Made by a program: the position numbers and the translations under genes. Positions 51,219 to 64,000 of a stretch of DNA of 64,000 bases are shown here, piece by piece (within the stretch, counting starts at the first letter, position 1; each line of letters opens with the position of its first letter). The stretch comes from Amoebidium appalachense (taxonomy: Eukaryota > Ichthyosporea), in assembly GCA_963693365.1 (NCBI GenBank), contig CAVNZM010000011.1, forward strand, positions 2,418,001 through 2,482,000, read 5' to 3'. A model generated the notes under the pieces. That model did not search any database, had not been told where the DNA came from, and saw only the letters and a program-made list of their open reading frames with translations.

Positions 51219-51431
51219 AAAAAAAGAAGAAGAAGAAGAAGAAAGAAAGAAAGAAAGAAAGAAAAGAAAAGAAAAGAAAGTAAATAAAATAAACGGAAAA
51301 ATCCAACAGGAAACCCAAATTAATGCCGTTGTTTCCCCTTTTAGTGACTTCATACAACACTTGCGCATTTTGAGGGGCAAGGCGAAGATAGGGACTTTGA
51401 GGCGAGAATCTTTGGATCTGCAGCCGCCACA
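48537..51431. other. Intergenic region between divergent LMBR1-like and MRE11 genes
   Basis: Holds C-runs near 48655-48685 and 48873-48957, then about 1.6 kb of non-repetitive sequence (49000-50700), a 63-bp tandem duplication at 50084-50210, C-runs at 50718-50790, and a compound (C)n(CA)n(A)n(GAA)n(GAAA)n block at 51128-51280. Overlapping frames at 49381-49838 look moderately coding-like (a Cys-rich start, then basic) but resemble nothing I know. Promoters for both flanking genes must be here; no TATA-type motif could be assigned with confidence. Confidence 0.5.
50084..50210 (+). repeat. 63/64-bp tandem duplication
   Basis: Two adjacent copies (50084-50146, 50147-50210) of gttttat..acctg.tatatag followed by ttattcagttgggtttttgt and gcggcttgcttgctatatcaaa. 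They differ only near their starts. Intergenic. Confidence 0.92.

Positions 51432-51439
<8 letters not shown>
51423..51439 (+). promoter_or_regulatory. Translation start context of MRE11
   Basis: The ATG at 51432 lies in gccgccacaATGG, a near-ideal eukaryotic initiation context. Only 8 coding bases precede the donor AG|GTGGGC. Phase 2 matches the next exon (C AAT CCA), which is why this ATG was chosen over others nearby. Confidence 0.6.
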
Positions 51440-62715
<11,276 letters not shown>

Positions 62716-63487
62716 GTACTTGCACCCCCCTGGAATTTTCAAAACTTTTGGGGGGTCCGTTTCCATTGTGTTTTATATGAATCCTCTCCCCCAATACCTA
62801 CCGTTCTTTTTTAGGTTAGGTGGGCTCTTTCTGCGTCTCCAAACTCTCTTGCCCCTGAGATCCCCCCTTCCCCCCTCCCTTCCCCCCCCCCCCCCCCCCC
62901 CTTTTGCATATCAGAATCTCGTGGTTCATCGTGGATTTGTACTTCGAACTGTGTAACACAATCTTAGCCCCCCCCCCCCCCCCTCCCCCCCCCCCCCCCT
63001 CCCGCCCCCTCCCTCCCCCCCCCCCCCCCCCCCACCACCACCACCACCACCACCACCACCGCCGCCGCCACCACTACCTCACGCATTCATACACACAAAC
63101 ACACACACATTCTCTCCCCCCCTTCCCCCTGGTCTCCCCCGCCTCTTCTACCGCAGGAAAACATACCACAAGCCCTCAGGTACTTGCAGCCCTCTGGAAT
63201 TTTCAAAGCTTTCGGAGGCCCATTGTAATATACATGAATCACCTCCTACCGTTCTGTCCTAGGTTAGATGGGTTCTTTCTGTGTGTCTCCAAACTTTCTC
63301 GCCCCTCAGATCCCTCCCCCCCTCCCCCCCCCCCCCCCCCCCCCTCCCTCTCCCGTTTGCATATCGGAATCACGTGGTTCATGGTGGTTTTGTACTTCTA
63401 ACGGTGTAACACAATCTAAGCCCCCACCACCCCACCACCACCACCACTACCTCACGCATACACACACACACACACACACGCACACAC

Positions 63488-63499
<12 letters not shown>

Positions 63500-63523
<24 letters not shown>

Positions 63524-64000
63524 TTCCCCTCCCTCCCCTCCCCCCCACCTCTTCCTCTAACTCCCTTCCCTCCCCCCCCCCCCCCCCCCCCCGCTCTCTC
63601 TCTCTCCCCCCCCCCCCCCCCCCCCCACCACCACCACCACCACCCTGCCCCTCCTCTGCCTCTCCCCCTTCCCCTCTCCCTCCCCCTACTCCTTCCCTTC
63701 ACCCTCTCCCATCCCTCTCCCTCTCCTTCTCCCACTCACTCCCTCCCCCTCCCCCTTCCCTCCCCCCTTCCCCCTCCCCCCCGCCCACCCCTCTTTCTCC
63801 ACTCTCCTAACCTTCTCCCCTATTTCATCCCGATACGTTTGTGAGGAGGCAGTGGGGGAAGGAGGGGCCTTAAAATAGCATTTAGGTCGTTTCATGTGGT
63901 CTAACCCCCAACCAGTTTCCTGCCCCAGTTTATCGGACGCCCCGTTTGGCGATATGAAACGGAGTGGCACCCATTCATTCCATCTAGTTCTCACCCCTAT
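63500..64000. other. End of window, no exon recognised
   Basis: C/CT-rich to about 63800, then about 190 bp of ordinary sequence. The remaining MRE11 exons are not identified here and presumably lie beyond the window. Confidence 0.5.

Overview
This window is nuclear DNA from an intron-rich eukaryote. Coding sequence is in small exons, often 25-150 nt, with GT..AG boundaries and consistent reading phase. The introns are filled with simple repeats: poly(C)/poly(G) runs, (CA/GT)n, (CT)n and short TIR elements. The gene set combines an MYSM1-type histone H2A deubiquitinase, an SNX13/14/25-type sorting nexin, an LMBR1-family receptor and MRE11 with a two-component receiver domain, which animals lack. 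That mix suggests a unicellular relative of animals, for example an ichthyosporean. This is an inference from family distribution, not a direct identification.

Layout. 1-6881 (+): 3' part of a sorting nexin (PX end plus Nexin_C). 6887-11851 (-): receiver domain of a response regulator or hybrid histidine kinase, converging on the nexin with stop codons 5 nt apart. 12000-15411: simple repeats and a possible retroelement relic, no firm gene. 15412-16804 (-): a phytase/SdiA-regulated-like propeller fragment with an Asp-rich Ca-binding-like tail and one apparent frameshift. 17796-32366 (+): MYSM1, 19 exons, SWIRM and complete JAMM motif but no visible SANT domain. 32367-36535: mostly unassigned, followed by a last exon of an unrecognised + gene (36536-36647). 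36708-48536 (-): LMBR1-family multipass membrane protein, 15 exons. 48537-51431: intergenic, divergent with the next gene. 51432-62715 onward (+): MRE11 nuclease, 16 exons seen, C-terminus beyond or hidden in the last 1.3 kb.

The genes do not form a pathway. MRE11 (double-strand-break repair) and MYSM1 (chromatin deubiquitination) act in the nucleus, the sorting nexin and LMBR1 protein act at membranes, and the receiver belongs to phosphorelay signalling. The non-coding content is the most unusual part: C-tracts just inside 5' splice sites, CA repeats supplying 3' splice sites, three identical 399-bp interspersed repeats each preceded by a G-run, a near-perfect 222-bp foldback, and several small TIR elements, two of them with TA target duplications. 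Exon boundaries were deduced by hand from splice signals, phase and remembered family similarity; they have not been checked against transcripts or databases.
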